The position numbers were made by a program, and so were the translations under genes. DNA of 64,000 nucleotides from assembly GCF_017309585.1 (NCBI RefSeq), contig NZ_CP071321.1, positions 4,298,001-4,362,000 on the forward strand. Reading direction: 5' to 3'. This document shows positions 1-8,925 of the stretch, in pieces. Under the pieces are notes generated by a model. The model was not told the origin of the DNA. It searched no databases and was given only the letters and a program-made list of their open reading frames with translations. This stretch comes from Nitrogeniibacter aestuarii (GTDB lineage: Bacteria; Pseudomonadota; Gammaproteobacteria; Burkholderiales; Rhodocyclaceae). Numbering within the stretch: the first letter of the stretch is position 1; every line of letters begins with the position of its first letter.

Positions 1-288
1 CCAGACGTCGGGCGTCGCGCGATCGGCATTACGGGTCTTGAGACTCACCCGCCGCATGTTCCAGCCCAGCTCCTTGGCCTTGGCCTTGAGCAGCGAGGGG
101 GCCTTTTCCTTGCACACGGGAATGGCGCCGGCATGGCCTTCGGCCTTGATGGTTTCCTTCATCATGCCAACCACCTTGGGCACCACCGGCATGGCCTGTT
201 TGCGGGTGTCGATCTTGAGGGCTTCGGCATCCTGGGCCACGGCGGAACCGGCCATCAGCAGGCCGGCGAGGATCATGAGCGGGCGCAT
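1..288 (-). CDS. Tll0287-like (DUF3365) haem-associated secreted protein, 3' end cut by window
   Basis: Partial minus-strand gene running off the left edge; 96 codons are visible. The product starts MRPLMILAGLLMAGSAVAQ, a clear signal peptide, so the protein is exported. The mature part (ALKIDTRKQAMPVVPKVVG, then a single Cys in IPVCKEKAP and RRVSLKTRNADRATPDVW) matches the Tll0287-like/DUF3365 pattern, a periplasmic sensor-type domain often linked to c-type haem. An upstream in-frame ATG exists at 300, but GGAGA sits six bases before the ATG at 288, so I chose 288. The C-terminal part is not visible, so any haem-binding CxxCH cannot be checked. Family call is from pattern memory. Confidence 0.6.
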   Translation of the reverse strand, partial: MRPLMILAGLLMAGSAVAQDAEALKIDTRKQAMPVVPKVVGMMKETIKAEGHAGAIPVCKEKAPSLLKAKAKELGWNMRRVSLKTRNADRATPDVW

Positions 289-346
289 GACTTTCTCCAT
301 AAGCAAAGTCTTATATTCTAGCGCCATTTCCTGGCCCGGACATGAC

Positions 347-371
347 AAAGGCAGGCCCACGGCCTGCCTTC
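347..371 (-). terminator. Hairpin downstream of the HerA-like gene
   Basis: AAGGCAGG and CCTGCCTT form an eight-base stem around CCCACGG, about 50 bases past the stop of the minus-strand ATPase gene. The T run is short (TTT), so termination may be weak. Confidence 0.4.
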
Positions 372-417
372 GAGGTGCGACACGGTGTCGCAGTGCTGCG
401 GCTGGCGCCGCAGCCCG

Positions 418-1935
418 TCAGCGCTTTCCGCCGAGAATGGACCCCAGGACGCCGCGAATGATGGCTCGCCCCACCTGGGTGCCCACGCTACGCGCCGCAC
501 TCTTGGCCGCCGACTCGATGATGCTGTCGGAACGCCGCGAACGCTTGCCGCCACCGCCGAACATGCCGCCGAGCATGTCGAGCAGGCCACCGCCGCCCTC
601 TTCTTCCTCGGCCTTGCCACGTGCAGCGGGCTTGGCTTCGGCTTCTTCTTCCTTCTGGCCGAAACCGGCCTGGATTTTCTCGTAGGCCGACTCCCGATCC
701 AGCGCCTTTTCGTAGTGCCCGTAGATCAGCGAGCCCTTGATGGCCTGATCGCGCTCGGCGTCGGTCATGGGGCCGAGGCGGGAGCCCGGCGCCACCACCA
801 TGCAGCGCTCAGTGATCTGCGGGCGGCCCTTCTCGTCCAGGAAAGAGATCAGCGCCTCGCCCACGCCCAGCTCGGTGATGGCCTCGGCCGCATCGAACTT
901 GGGGTTGGCGCGCATGGTGTCGGCAGCCGTCTTGACCGCCTTCTGGTCGCGCGGGGTGAAGGCGCGCAGGGCGTGCTGCACCCGGTTGCCGAGCTGACCG
1001 AGCACCGAATCGGGCACGTCCAGCGGGTTCTGGGTCACGAAGTACACGCCCACGCCCTTGGAGCGGATCAGGCGCACCACCTGCTCGACCTTTTCGAGCA
1101 GCGCGTCGGGCGCGTCCTTGAACAGCAGATGGGCCTCGTCGAAGAAGAACACCATCTTGGGCTTTTCCGGGTCGCCCACTTCCGGCAGTTGCTCGAAGAG
1201 CTCGGCCAGCAGCCACAGCAGGAAGGTGGAGTACAGCTTGGGGTTGTTGTAGAGCTTGTCCGCCGCCAGCACGTTGACCACGCCCTTGCCGCTGGCGTCG
1301 GTCTGCATCAGGTCGGAGATGTCGAGCATGGGCTCGCCGAAGAACAGGTCACCGCCCTGCTCCTCGATGGACAGCAGGCCGCGCTGGATGGCGCCGATTG
1401 AGGCCGCCGACACGTTGCCATACTGGGTCTTGATCTCTTTGGCATTGTCGCCCACGAACTGCACCATCGCGCGCAGGTCTTTGAGGTCGAGCAGCAGCAG
1501 GCCGTTGTCGTCCGCCACGCGAAAGACGATCTGCATCACGCCCGACTGGGTGTCGTTGAGATTGAGCAGGCGCGACAGCAGCAATGGCCCCATGTCGGAC
1601 ACGGTCGCCCGCACCGGGTGGCCGGACTGACCGAATACATCCCAGAACACGGTGGGATTCTTGATCGGCTCGAAAGACTCGATACCGATGGCCGCGAGTC
1701 GCTTCATGAGCTTCTCGGAGCCCACGCCCTCGACCCCCACCCCGGACAGATCGCCCTTCACATCGGCCACGAACACCGGCACGCCAATGCTCGAGAACGA
1801 TTCGGCCAGTTTCTGCAGCGTCACGGTCTTGCCGGTACCGGTGGCGCCGGTGATCAGCCCGTGGCGGTTGGCGAGGCGGGGCAACAGGCAGATGTCCTGG
1901 CCGTCACAGCGGGCAATGGGCAGGGGAGCGGTCAT
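418..1935 (-). CDS. HerA-like/DUF853 P-loop ATPase (YjgR family)
   Basis: 505-residue cytosolic ATPase of the HerA/FtsK-like superfamily, YjgR (DUF853) branch. Walker A GATGTGKT is at residues 30-37 and a Walker B strand (MVFFFDEAH) lies near residue 260. The C-terminal tail has an acidic run followed by a glycine-rich stretch (GLLDMLGGMFGGGGK) and a basic patch, typical of YjgR. HerA relatives pump DNA in end resection with NurA, but no NurA is adjacent and the cellular role of YjgR proteins is not established. The gene stands alone between a secreted protein gene and a hairpin. Length and start fit the family. Confidence 0.88.
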   Translation of the reverse strand: MTAPLPIARCDGQDICLLPRLANRHGLITGATGTGKTVTLQKLAESFSSIGVPVFVADVKGDLSGVGVEGVGSEKLMKRLAAIGIESFEPIKNPTVFWDVFGQSGHPVRATVSDMGPLLLSRLLNLNDTQSGVMQIVFRVADDNGLLLLDLKDLRAMVQFVGDNAKEIKTQYGNVSAASIGAIQRGLLSIEEQGGDLFFGEPMLDISDLMQTDASGKGVVNVLAADKLYNNPKLYSTFLLWLLAELFEQLPEVGDPEKPKMVFFFDEAHLLFKDAPDALLEKVEQVVRLIRSKGVGVYFVTQNPLDVPDSVLGQLGNRVQHALRAFTPRDQKAVKTAADTMRANPKFDAAEAITELGVGEALISFLDEKGRPQITERCMVVAPGSRLGPMTDAERDQAIKGSLIYGHYEKALDRESAYEKIQAGFGQKEEEAEAKPAARGKAEEEEGGGGLLDMLGGMFGGGGKRSRRSDSIIESAAKSAARSVGTQVGRAIIRGVLGSILGGKR

Positions 1936-1999
1936 GGTCGATGTCCAGCGGAAAAAATAAACGAAAGACTTACTTTAGCAAGCACGAGGCGCGCCGGGT

Positions 2000-2602
2000 T
2001 CAGCGACCACACCCGGCCACGCAGGCATCGTAGGTATTCAGGCAGCTCTGGCTCTGGCCACAATGGAACAGACGGTCACCGCACTTGTGCACGCACATGT
2101 CCCAACCGGGCTCGGGGGTGAAGGCCGGCTTGGCCTGCAGGCTGCATGAGGCGAGTTCGAAGCCGCGATTGGGGCCCGGAATGCGCTGCCATTGCTCCGG
2201 GGTGAAAACCAGTTCGGACTGCAGTGCGGCCACATCGCCCTCGCCGCGCAGCAGGCCGGAGCGCTGTAGCGTGCTCAACCCCCAGCAATCGGCCTGTTTG
2301 GCATTTTCGACCGTGCGTGCCTCTCGGGCCAGGCCAAGGTTGTGCCGGGCACATTCATGCGCATACAGAAAAGCACGGGCGGGGTCCGAGATGCCCGGCA
2401 GCGCGCGCGGATTGTAGAGAAGGGTGAATCGGCCCTGTTCGACCACGGTGGTGACCACCTCGGGCAGGCTCTCGTCGACACGGCTGGGCACGGCTCGACC
2501 GGAAGCATCGGTACAACCGCGGAAAGTAAGATCCTGGGCACCAGCCAGCGAGGGCATCAGCAGGCAGGCCAGCAGGGCGAAAACGAGACGCAGCGCGGTC
2601 AT
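2000..2602 (-). CDS. Small secreted Cys-rich protein with degenerate metallopeptidase-like motif
   Basis: 200 residues with an N-terminal signal peptide (LVFALLACLLMPSLAGAQ). The centre has YAHECARHNLG followed about 20 residues later by KQADCWGL. This resembles the HECxHH...E/QAD-CW arrangement of small secreted zinc-peptidase-like proteins, but the second His of HExxH is shifted, so activity is doubtful. The C-terminal 40 residues carry seven Cys (MCVHKCGDRLFHCGQSQSCL and so on), suggesting disulfides. GAGGTAAT lies just upstream of the ATG. The function is unknown. Confidence 0.65.
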   Translation of the reverse strand: MTALRLVFALLACLLMPSLAGAQDLTFRGCTDASGRAVPSRVDESLPEVVTTVVEQGRFTLLYNPRALPGISDPARAFLYAHECARHNLGLAREARTVENAKQADCWGLSTLQRSGLLRGEGDVAALQSELVFTPEQWQRIPGPNRGFELASCSLQAKPAFTPEPGWDMCVHKCGDRLFHCGQSQSCLNTYDACVAGCGR

Positions 2603-2695
2603 GGATTACCTCGGCATTTCATATGCATGGAACGGGGCATTTTGACAGACTCGGCGCCGCTCGGGGACATCTCGGGCACGCGCGCGCGCAGCGCG

Positions 2696-2701
2696 TATAA
2701 T
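2696..2701 (+). promoter_or_regulatory. Candidate -10 box for yebC
   Basis: A perfect TATAAT lies 85 bases upstream of the yebC start. The expected -35 position (around 2673) reads only GGGCAC-like, so the match rests on the -10 alone. Confidence 0.4.
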
Positions 2702-2785
2702 GTCGCCTTTCAATTTCGGCGCAATTCATGCGCCCCTGGCCGGCATCGCGCCGGCCTGCTGTGAACGAGCAACCGGAGAGGTTTT

Positions 2786-3514
2786 ATGGCGGGTCATAGT
2801 AAATGGGCCAACATCCAGCACCGCAAGGGTCGTCAGGACGCCAAGCGGGGCAAGGTCTTCAGCAAGCTGATCAAGGAAGTCACCGTGGCGGCCAAGATGG
2901 GCGGCCCCGACCCCACGTCCAACCCGCGACTGCGCCTGGCCATCGACAAGTGCAAGGGTGAATCCATGCCCAAGGACAACATCGAAAACGCCATCAAGCG
3001 CGGTGCTGGCCTGCTCGACGGCGCCAACTATGAAGAGTCGCGCTACGAGGGCTACGGCATCGCCGGCGCCGCCGTGATCGTCGATTGCCTGACCGACAAC
3101 AAGGTGCGTACCGTCGCCGACGTGCGTCACGCCTTCTCCAAGTACGGCGGCAACCTGGGCACCGACGGCTGCGTGGCCTTCCAGTTCGATCACGTCGGCC
3201 AGCTCATGTTCGCCCCGGGCATCGATGAAGACGCCATCATGGAAGCCGCGCTCGAAGCCGGCGCTGACGACGTGATCGTCAACGACGACGGCTCCATCGA
3301 AGTGATCACCGGCCCCGCCGAACTCTCCGACGTGAAGGAAGCGCTCGAAGCCGCCGGCTACAAGGCCGAAGTGGGCGAAGTGATCATGAAACCCCAGAAC
3401 GAAACCGAACTGACCGGCGACGACGCCGCCAAGATGCAGAAGCTGCTCGACGCGCTGGACAGCCTCGACGACGTGCAGGAGGTGTATACCTCGGCGGTGT
3501 TTGACGAAGCCTGA
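2786..3514 (+). CDS. yebC: YebC/PmpR family regulator
   Basis: 242-residue protein with the diagnostic N-terminus MAGHSKWANIQHRKGRQDAK and the TVADVRHAFSKYGGNLG block of the YebC family. Family members are cytoplasmic; some act as transcription regulators and some have been linked to ribosome rescue at proline stretches. GAGAGG lies seven bases ahead of the ATG. In many beta- and gammaproteobacteria yebC precedes ruvC; here it is followed directly by a terminator and a gene-free repeat region, so it is monocistronic. Length is normal. Confidence 0.95.
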   Translation: MAGHSKWANIQHRKGRQDAKRGKVFSKLIKEVTVAAKMGGPDPTSNPRLRLAIDKCKGESMPKDNIENAIKRGAGLLDGANYEESRYEGYGIAGAAVIVDCLTDNKVRTVADVRHAFSKYGGNLGTDGCVAFQFDHVGQLMFAPGIDEDAIMEAALEAGADDVIVNDDGSIEVITGPAELSDVKEALEAAGYKAEVGEVIMKPQNETELTGDDAAKMQKLLDALDSLDDVQEVYTSAVFDEA

Positions 3515-3539
3515 ACGGGCTGAGTGCGTTGGCGAAAGC

Positions 3540-3568
3540 GGCGACCTTCGGGTCGCCGTTTTTTGTTT
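3540..3568 (+). terminator. Rho-independent terminator after yebC
   Basis: GGCGACC-TTCG-GGTCGCC is a perfect seven-base stem with a UUCG loop, followed by GTTTTTTGTTT. It lies 26 bases past the yebC stop. Confidence 0.92.
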
Positions 3569-3600
3569 GGTCGGCGGTATGAGTCATTCGCGGTTTCCAT

Positions 3601-4122
3601 GGCCATTGGCCGGGTTTCGCCCCGGCGGGCACCTCACTTTCTTGCTTGTGCAAGAAAGTGAGCAAAGAAGCACAGCCCACGGTCGCGTCGCCTGCGGCGA
3701 TACCCAATCGCCAAACACCGGGGGCGGCGTGCTTCGCCAACTCGCCCTGCGGGCTCAGACAGCGAAGCCCGTGTTTCCGCCCCCAGCGCTAGTCGATTGG
3801 CGCGATCGAGGGCGAAGCGGACGTGCCACTCTTGTAACATCCGCAGCCCAGCCAAGCGCAGCGACACCGGGAACATCGCATTAAAAGAACTCGCCACCTG
3901 AGTCCGGCACACCCCCAATCCCTCTGTCGTGCCGAGTCGCCCGGATGATCAGCAGAAAAAGTGGCTGCGCTGTTTGAGCCCGAAGGGCGAGTTGGCGCAG
4001 CCACCTGCTGAGCGTTCGGGCAGGGAGGGGAGCCCGCAGGGCCACGAAAAGCGGGATGCGTCTCTTTGCCTACTTTCTTGCGCGTCAAGAAAGTAGGTCG
4101 CCCTTCAGGGCGAAACCAGCGG
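3601..4122. repeat. Inverted repeat pair, unit 1 of a tandem duplication
   Basis: No credible gene lies between 3569 and 4878. This unit holds a plus-oriented element (3601-3815, starting GGCCATTGGCCGGGTTTCGC) and a minus-oriented relative (3913-4122). Both contain a hairpin built on CTTTCTTG/CAAGAAAG (3634-3657 and 4072-4096), then an AGCAAAGAAG-type stretch, then an ACTCGCCC/GGGCTCAGACAGCG block read in opposite directions. Short ORFs in all frames follow the repeats and have no independent support. I infer an intergenic repeat family, possibly spread by a transposase acting in trans. Confidence 0.8.
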
Positions 4123-4190
4123 CGAAACAAGAATGGAATGGTGTTTAGCTGCAGCACTGAACTGATGGGTGAGGTCGTTCAGGCATGAAC

Positions 4191-4714
4191 CGCCATTGGC
4201 CGGGTTTCGCCCCGGCGGGCACCTCACTTTCTTGCTTGTGCAAGAAAGTAAGCAAAGAAGCACAGCCCACGATCGCGTCGCCTGCCGGCGATTCCCAATC
4301 GCCAAGCCCCGGGCGCGGCGTGCTTCGCCAACTCGCCCTATCGGGCTCGGACAGCGAAGCCCGTTGTTCCGCCCCCGGCGCTTGTCGATTGGCGCGACCG
4401 AGGGCACTCCGGACGTGCCATTCTGGTGAGGTCAGTCGCCCACGCGAGCGAAGCGACGCCGCGAACAGCGAAACGTAAACGGACGGCCGTCACAGTTGGC
4501 ACGTCCCCAATCCCTCTGTCGTGCCGAGTCGCCCGGATGAACGGCAGAAATAGCGGTTTCGCTGTCTGAGCCCCATCGGGGCGAGTTTGCGAAACCGCCT
4601 GCCGGGCGTTCGGGCAGCGAGGGTAGCCCGAAGGGCCACGACGGCGGGACGCGCTTCTTTGCCTACTTTCTTGCGCGTCAAGAAAGTAGGTCGCCCAAAG
4701 GGCGAAACCAGCAA
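4191..4714. repeat. Inverted repeat pair, unit 2 of a tandem duplication
   Basis: Second copy of the preceding unit, offset by about 590 bases: CCGGGTTTCGCCCCGGCGGG recurs at 4200 (first copy 3610) and CCCCAATCCCTCTGTCGTGC recurs at 4505 (first copy 3913). Element order is again plus then minus. The copies have diverged by substitutions and small indels (for example CCCTGCGGGC versus CCCTATCGGGC), so the duplication is not recent. The 164 bases after it, up to livH, show nothing recognisable. Confidence 0.8.
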
Positions 4715-4878
4715 CCTGAAAATCTGGCACAGAGCCCAACGCCCAACACCATAAAGCGCCACAAATCCCCGGCGTCACCCCGCCCAACCGGTGCGACACA
4801 CCTCCCCCCATTGGCGCGCCCCACCGCTTTGGGTACCCTTCCCCCCATGATGACGCCCGACCCACACACCTGAACCCC

Positions 4879-5811
4879 ATGGACACCCTGCTCCAACAGA
4901 TCGTCAACGGCCTGGTGGTCGGCAGCGTCTACGCGCTGGTCGCGCTCGGTTACACCATGGTCTACGGCATCCTCGGCCTGATCAATTTCGCCCACGGCGA
5001 GGTGCTCATGGTCGGCGCGCTCACCGCGCTGCAGGTGATCCTCTGGCTCATGGGCGTGGCGCCCGACATGGCGCCGCTGCTGATGCTCTCCATCGCCGTG
5101 GCGGTGGCCATCCCGGTGTGCATGTTGCTCGGCTACCTCATGGAGCGCCTCGCCTACCGCCGCCTGCGCAATGCTCCGCGCCTCGCGCCGCTGATCACCG
5201 CCATCGGCATGTCCTTTCTGCTGCAGACCCTGGCGATGATCCTCTGGGGGCGGGGCAACCACAGCTTTCCGCAGCTCATCTCCACCGAGCCCATCGCGCT
5301 GGTGGGCACGGTGGTGATCACCCCGGTGCAGATCGCCATCATCGTCATCTCGGCACTGATGATGGGCGGCCTGCTCATGCTGGTGAATCGCAGCCGCATG
5401 GGCCGCGCCATGCGCGCCACGGCCGAGAACCACAAGGTCGCGCAGCTCATGGGCGTGGACACCAACGGCGTGACCGCGCTCACCTTCATCCTCGGCGCCG
5501 GCATGGCCGCCGTGGCCGGGGTGATGATCGCCTCCAATTACGGCATCGCCAACTATTCCATGGGCTTCATGCCCGGCCTCAAGGCCTTCACGGCGGCGGT
5601 GCTCGGCGGCATCGGCAACCTCGCCGGGGCGGTCGTCGGCGGGCTGGTGCTGGGGCTGGTGGAAGCCATCGGCGCGGGCTATATCGAAGACATCTCCTTC
5701 GGCTTTCTCAACTCCAGCTATCAGGACATCTTCGCCTTCACTATCCTCGGGCTGGTGCTGATCTTCCGGCCCACTGGCCTGCTGGGCGAACGGGTGTCGG
5801 ACCGGGCATGA
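4879..5811 (+). CDS. livH: Branched-chain amino acid ABC transporter permease LivH
   Basis: 310-residue inner-membrane permease. It begins MDTLLQQIVNGLVVGSVYAL and has GYTMVYGILGLINFAHGE, the classic LivH start, with about eight hydrophobic segments and the GGIGNLAGAVVGG loop that contacts the ATPase. It should form a heterodimer with LivM to import leucine, isoleucine, valine or related amides. It is first in livHMGF; no substrate-binding protein gene (livK/livJ) is adjacent, so that subunit must be encoded elsewhere. Length is normal. Confidence 0.95.
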   Translation: MDTLLQQIVNGLVVGSVYALVALGYTMVYGILGLINFAHGEVLMVGALTALQVILWLMGVAPDMAPLLMLSIAVAVAIPVCMLLGYLMERLAYRRLRNAPRLAPLITAIGMSFLLQTLAMILWGRGNHSFPQLISTEPIALVGTVVITPVQIAIIVISALMMGGLLMLVNRSRMGRAMRATAENHKVAQLMGVDTNGVTALTFILGAGMAAVAGVMIASNYGIANYSMGFMPGLKAFTAAVLGGIGNLAGAVVGGLVLGLVEAIGAGYIEDISFGFLNSSYQDIFAFTILGLVLIFRPTGLLGERVSDRA

Positions 5812-5845
5812 CCACCATGCCCCCGATTTCGACATGCCGATGGCC

Positions 5846-5925
5846 GGTTGAAACCGGCCCTACGGGGCGATACGCCAAACCGACGCGACACCGTAGGGCG
5901 GGATTCATCCCGCCAACACCCGAGG
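5846..5925. repeat. REP-like palindromic sequence between livH and livM
   Basis: The 121-base gap holds GGCCGGTTGAAACCGGCC and, further on, CCGTAGGGCGGGATTCATCCCGCC. Both are short GC-rich palindromes of the REP type and interrupt an otherwise tight operon. Confidence 0.55.
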
Positions 5926-5932
5926 CCCGCTG

Positions 5933-7078
5933 ATGGAAGAAATAGCCCGCCTCATCCCCGTCCTCGGCAAGAAGAATCCGCGCCTCGCGGTGTGGCTGGT
6001 GGCGATCATCGCCATCGCCGCGCCCATCATCGCGAACGTGGCCGTCGGGCGCAGCTGGGTGCGCATTCTCGACTTCGCCCTGCTGTACATGCTGCTGGCC
6101 ATCGGCCTGAATCTGGTGGTCGGCTACGCCGGCCTGCTCGACCTGGGCTATATCGCCTTCTACGCCGTGGGCGCCTACACCTGGGCCTTTCTGGCCTCGC
6201 CCCATTTCGGCGTGCACCTGCCCTTCTGGATGGTGCTGCCCATTGGCGCGGCCTGCGCGGCGCTGGCGGGCATCATCCTGGGCTTTCCGGTGCTGCGTTT
6301 GCGGGGGGACTACCTCGCCATCGTCACGCTCGGCTTCGGGGAAATCATCCGCATCTTCCTCAACAACCTGAACCACCCGGTCAACATCACCAACGGGCCG
6401 CAGGGCATCGGCTCGCTCGATTCCATCCATTTCTGCGCGGGCGATCCACTCGCTGCGGCGGGCGAAGGCGTGCTCGACGCCCTGTGCGAATGGCAGTTCG
6501 GCAGTGGCCTGCGCGTGGGTGGATTCAAGATCCACTCCCTGTTCCTGTTCTACTACCTGTTCCTGCTGTGCGTAATCGGCGCCATCGTGTTCATGCATCG
6601 GCTGCAGGTCTCGCGCATCGGCCGCGCCTGGGCCGCCATGCGCGACGATGAACTGGCCGCCAAGGCCATCGGCATCAACACCCGCAACATGAAGCTGCTG
6701 GCCTTTGCACTGGGCGCGACCTTTGGCGGGGTATCGGGCGGGCTGTTCGGGTCCTTCCAGGGCTTCGTGTCACCCGAGTCCTTCTCGCTGATGGAATCCA
6801 TCGCCGTGCTGGTCATGGTGGTCTTCGGCGGCATGGGCAACATCGCCGGGGCGCTGGTGGGTGCCCTCATCCTCAGCCTGTTGCCGGAGCTACTGCGCGA
6901 GGTGGCCGTGCCGCTGCAGGAAACGCTATTCGGCACCGTATTGCTCGACCCGGAAGTGCTACGCATGCTGCTCTACTCGCTGGCCATGATCCTCATGATG
7001 CTGCTGCGCCCACGCGGTCTCATCCCGGCCCGGGCCCGCTACGCCCGTGTCGAGCATGTGCGCGAGGCGAGCGCATGA
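5933..7078 (+). CDS. livM: Branched-chain amino acid ABC transporter permease LivM
   Basis: 381-residue permease, with an N-terminal extension before the first membrane segments. LVVGYAGLLDLGYIAFYAVGA and GGMGNIAGALVGALI are family signatures (LivM counterparts of the LivH loops). It pairs with LivH in the inner membrane. The stop overlaps the livG start (ATGA), indicating translational coupling. The region around residues 155-190 (CAGDPLAAAGEGVLDALCEW) is longer than in enteric LivM, as often seen in betaproteobacteria. Confidence 0.94.
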   Translation: MEEIARLIPVLGKKNPRLAVWLVAIIAIAAPIIANVAVGRSWVRILDFALLYMLLAIGLNLVVGYAGLLDLGYIAFYAVGAYTWAFLASPHFGVHLPFWMVLPIGAACAALAGIILGFPVLRLRGDYLAIVTLGFGEIIRIFLNNLNHPVNITNGPQGIGSLDSIHFCAGDPLAAAGEGVLDALCEWQFGSGLRVGGFKIHSLFLFYYLFLLCVIGAIVFMHRLQVSRIGRAWAAMRDDELAAKAIGINTRNMKLLAFALGATFGGVSGGLFGSFQGFVSPESFSLMESIAVLVMVVFGGMGNIAGALVGALILSLLPELLREVAVPLQETLFGTVLLDPEVLRMLLYSLAMILMMLLRPRGLIPARARYARVEHVREASA

Positions 7079-7857
7079 TCACGCTGCTGGAGGCAAAGCA
7101 CATCGGCAAGCGCTTCGGCGGCGTCACCGCGCTAGCGGACGTGAGCCTGACCATCCGTCAAGGCGAGGTGTACGGCCTCATCGGCCCCAACGGCGCGGGC
7201 AAGACCACCTTCTTCAATGTACTCACCGGCGCCTACACGCCGGACGAGGGCGGGTTCGTGTTCGAAGGCAGCGCCCTGCCCACCGGCAAACCCCATCGCG
7301 TGGTCGAAGCCGGCATTGCCCGCACCTTCCAGAACATCCGCCTGTTCGGCGGCATGACCGCGCTGGAAAACGTCATGGCCGGCCACCACATCCGCACCCG
7401 CGCCGGGGTGTGGGGCGTGCTCACCCGCAACCGCCGGCAGCGCGAAGAAGAACGCCTCACCACCGCCCGTGCGCAGGAACTGCTCGACTACGTGGGCATC
7501 GCCCGCCACGCCCATGCGGTGAGCACCAGCCTCTCGTATGGCGACCAGCGCCGGCTCGAAATCGCCCGTGCCCTGGCCACCGAACCGCGCCTGCTCGCGC
7601 TCGATGAGCCCGCCGCCGGCATGAACGCCACCGAAACCGCGCAGCTCAAAACCCTCATCGAGCAGATCCGCACCGACGGCGTCACCGTGATGCTCATCGA
7701 ACACGACGTAAAGCTGGTCATGGGCCTGTGCGACCGGGTCGCCGTGCTCGACTTCGGCCGCAAGATCGCCGAAGACGTGCCGGCCGAGGTGCAGCGCAAT
7801 CCAGCGGTGATCGAAGCCTATCTGGGTGGGAGTGTCGCGGAGGCGCAGGCGGGATGA
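7075..7857 (+). CDS. livG: Branched-chain amino acid ABC transporter ATPase LivG
   Basis: 260 residues. Walker A GPNGAGKTT is at 37-45, the signature LSYGDQRRLEIARAL near 153, Walker B LLALDEPAAG just after, and the switch His is in MLIEHDVKLVM. The C-terminal VIEAYLGG motif is typical of LivG/LivF. The start overlaps livM by four bases. Together with LivF it energises the LivHM permease on the cytoplasmic face. Confidence 0.95.
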   Translation: MITLLEAKHIGKRFGGVTALADVSLTIRQGEVYGLIGPNGAGKTTFFNVLTGAYTPDEGGFVFEGSALPTGKPHRVVEAGIARTFQNIRLFGGMTALENVMAGHHIRTRAGVWGVLTRNRRQREEERLTTARAQELLDYVGIARHAHAVSTSLSYGDQRRLEIARALATEPRLLALDEPAAGMNATETAQLKTLIEQIRTDGVTVMLIEHDVKLVMGLCDRVAVLDFGRKIAEDVPAEVQRNPAVIEAYLGGSVAEAQAG

Positions 7858-7890
7858 TCAGAACCAGCGTTCGCAAACACCGCTGCGACT

Positions 7891-7999
7891 CCCTCCCCTT
7901 CAAGGGGAGGGCTGGGGTGGGGATGGGGTTAGAAAACCACCAAGAGCCCCAAAGCAACCCCATCCCCCACCCTGCCTCCCCCTTGAAGGGGGAGGTGCC
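7891..7999. repeat. Long imperfect inverted repeat between livG and livF
   Basis: CCCTCCCCTTCAAGGGGAGG followed by GCTGGGGTGGGGATGGGGTT (7891-7930) is mirrored by AACCCCATCCCCCACCCTGC and CTCCCCCTTGAAGGGGGAGG (7957-7996). Each arm also contains its own small hairpin. This is a known style of intergenic repeat rather than a simple terminator; no T run follows it. Confidence 0.75.
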
Positions 8000-8044
8000 C
8001 TCCACTTTTTGGCGCGATGGTGTCTTGTTCTTCGGAGGATGCCA

Positions 8045-8761
<717 letters not shown>

Positions 8762-8836
8762 CGGTGTTTCTTCCCTAGGTTGTCGGCAGCGCTATGCCTC
8801 GTTTTGCAAACCGATGGTCCTACCCTCACAACAAGC

Positions 8837-8925
8837 AATGTCTACTAAATTTAGTCTAAATTAGTAGACATTGGTAGACACGAAGTACTAATGTCTACTA
8901 AAACGAGCACAAATTAGTAGACATG
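8837..8925. promoter_or_regulatory. Two identical palindromic operators overlapping the fic start codon
   Basis: Operator 1 is AATGTCTACTAA (8837-8848) with TTAGTAGACATT (8861-8872). Operator 2 is AATGTCTACTAA (8890-8901) with TTAGTAGACATG (8914-8925). Both have 12-base half-sites separated by 12 bases and start 53 bases apart. The last half-site contains the fic ATG (8923-8925). An extra degenerate half, TGGTAGACA, sits between them. The stretch is strikingly AT-rich. The layout suggests repression, most simply by the Fic protein's own C-terminal DNA-binding region. Confidence 0.8.

Noticed and set aside
2642..2647. TTGACA as -35 for yebC
   Set aside because: It is 48 bases from the TATAAT box, far beyond the 16-18 base spacing needed.
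3501..4907. Several short ORFs in the repeat region
   Set aside because: They follow the repeat copies on both strands, begin without ribosome sites and resemble each other only because the DNA is repeated.
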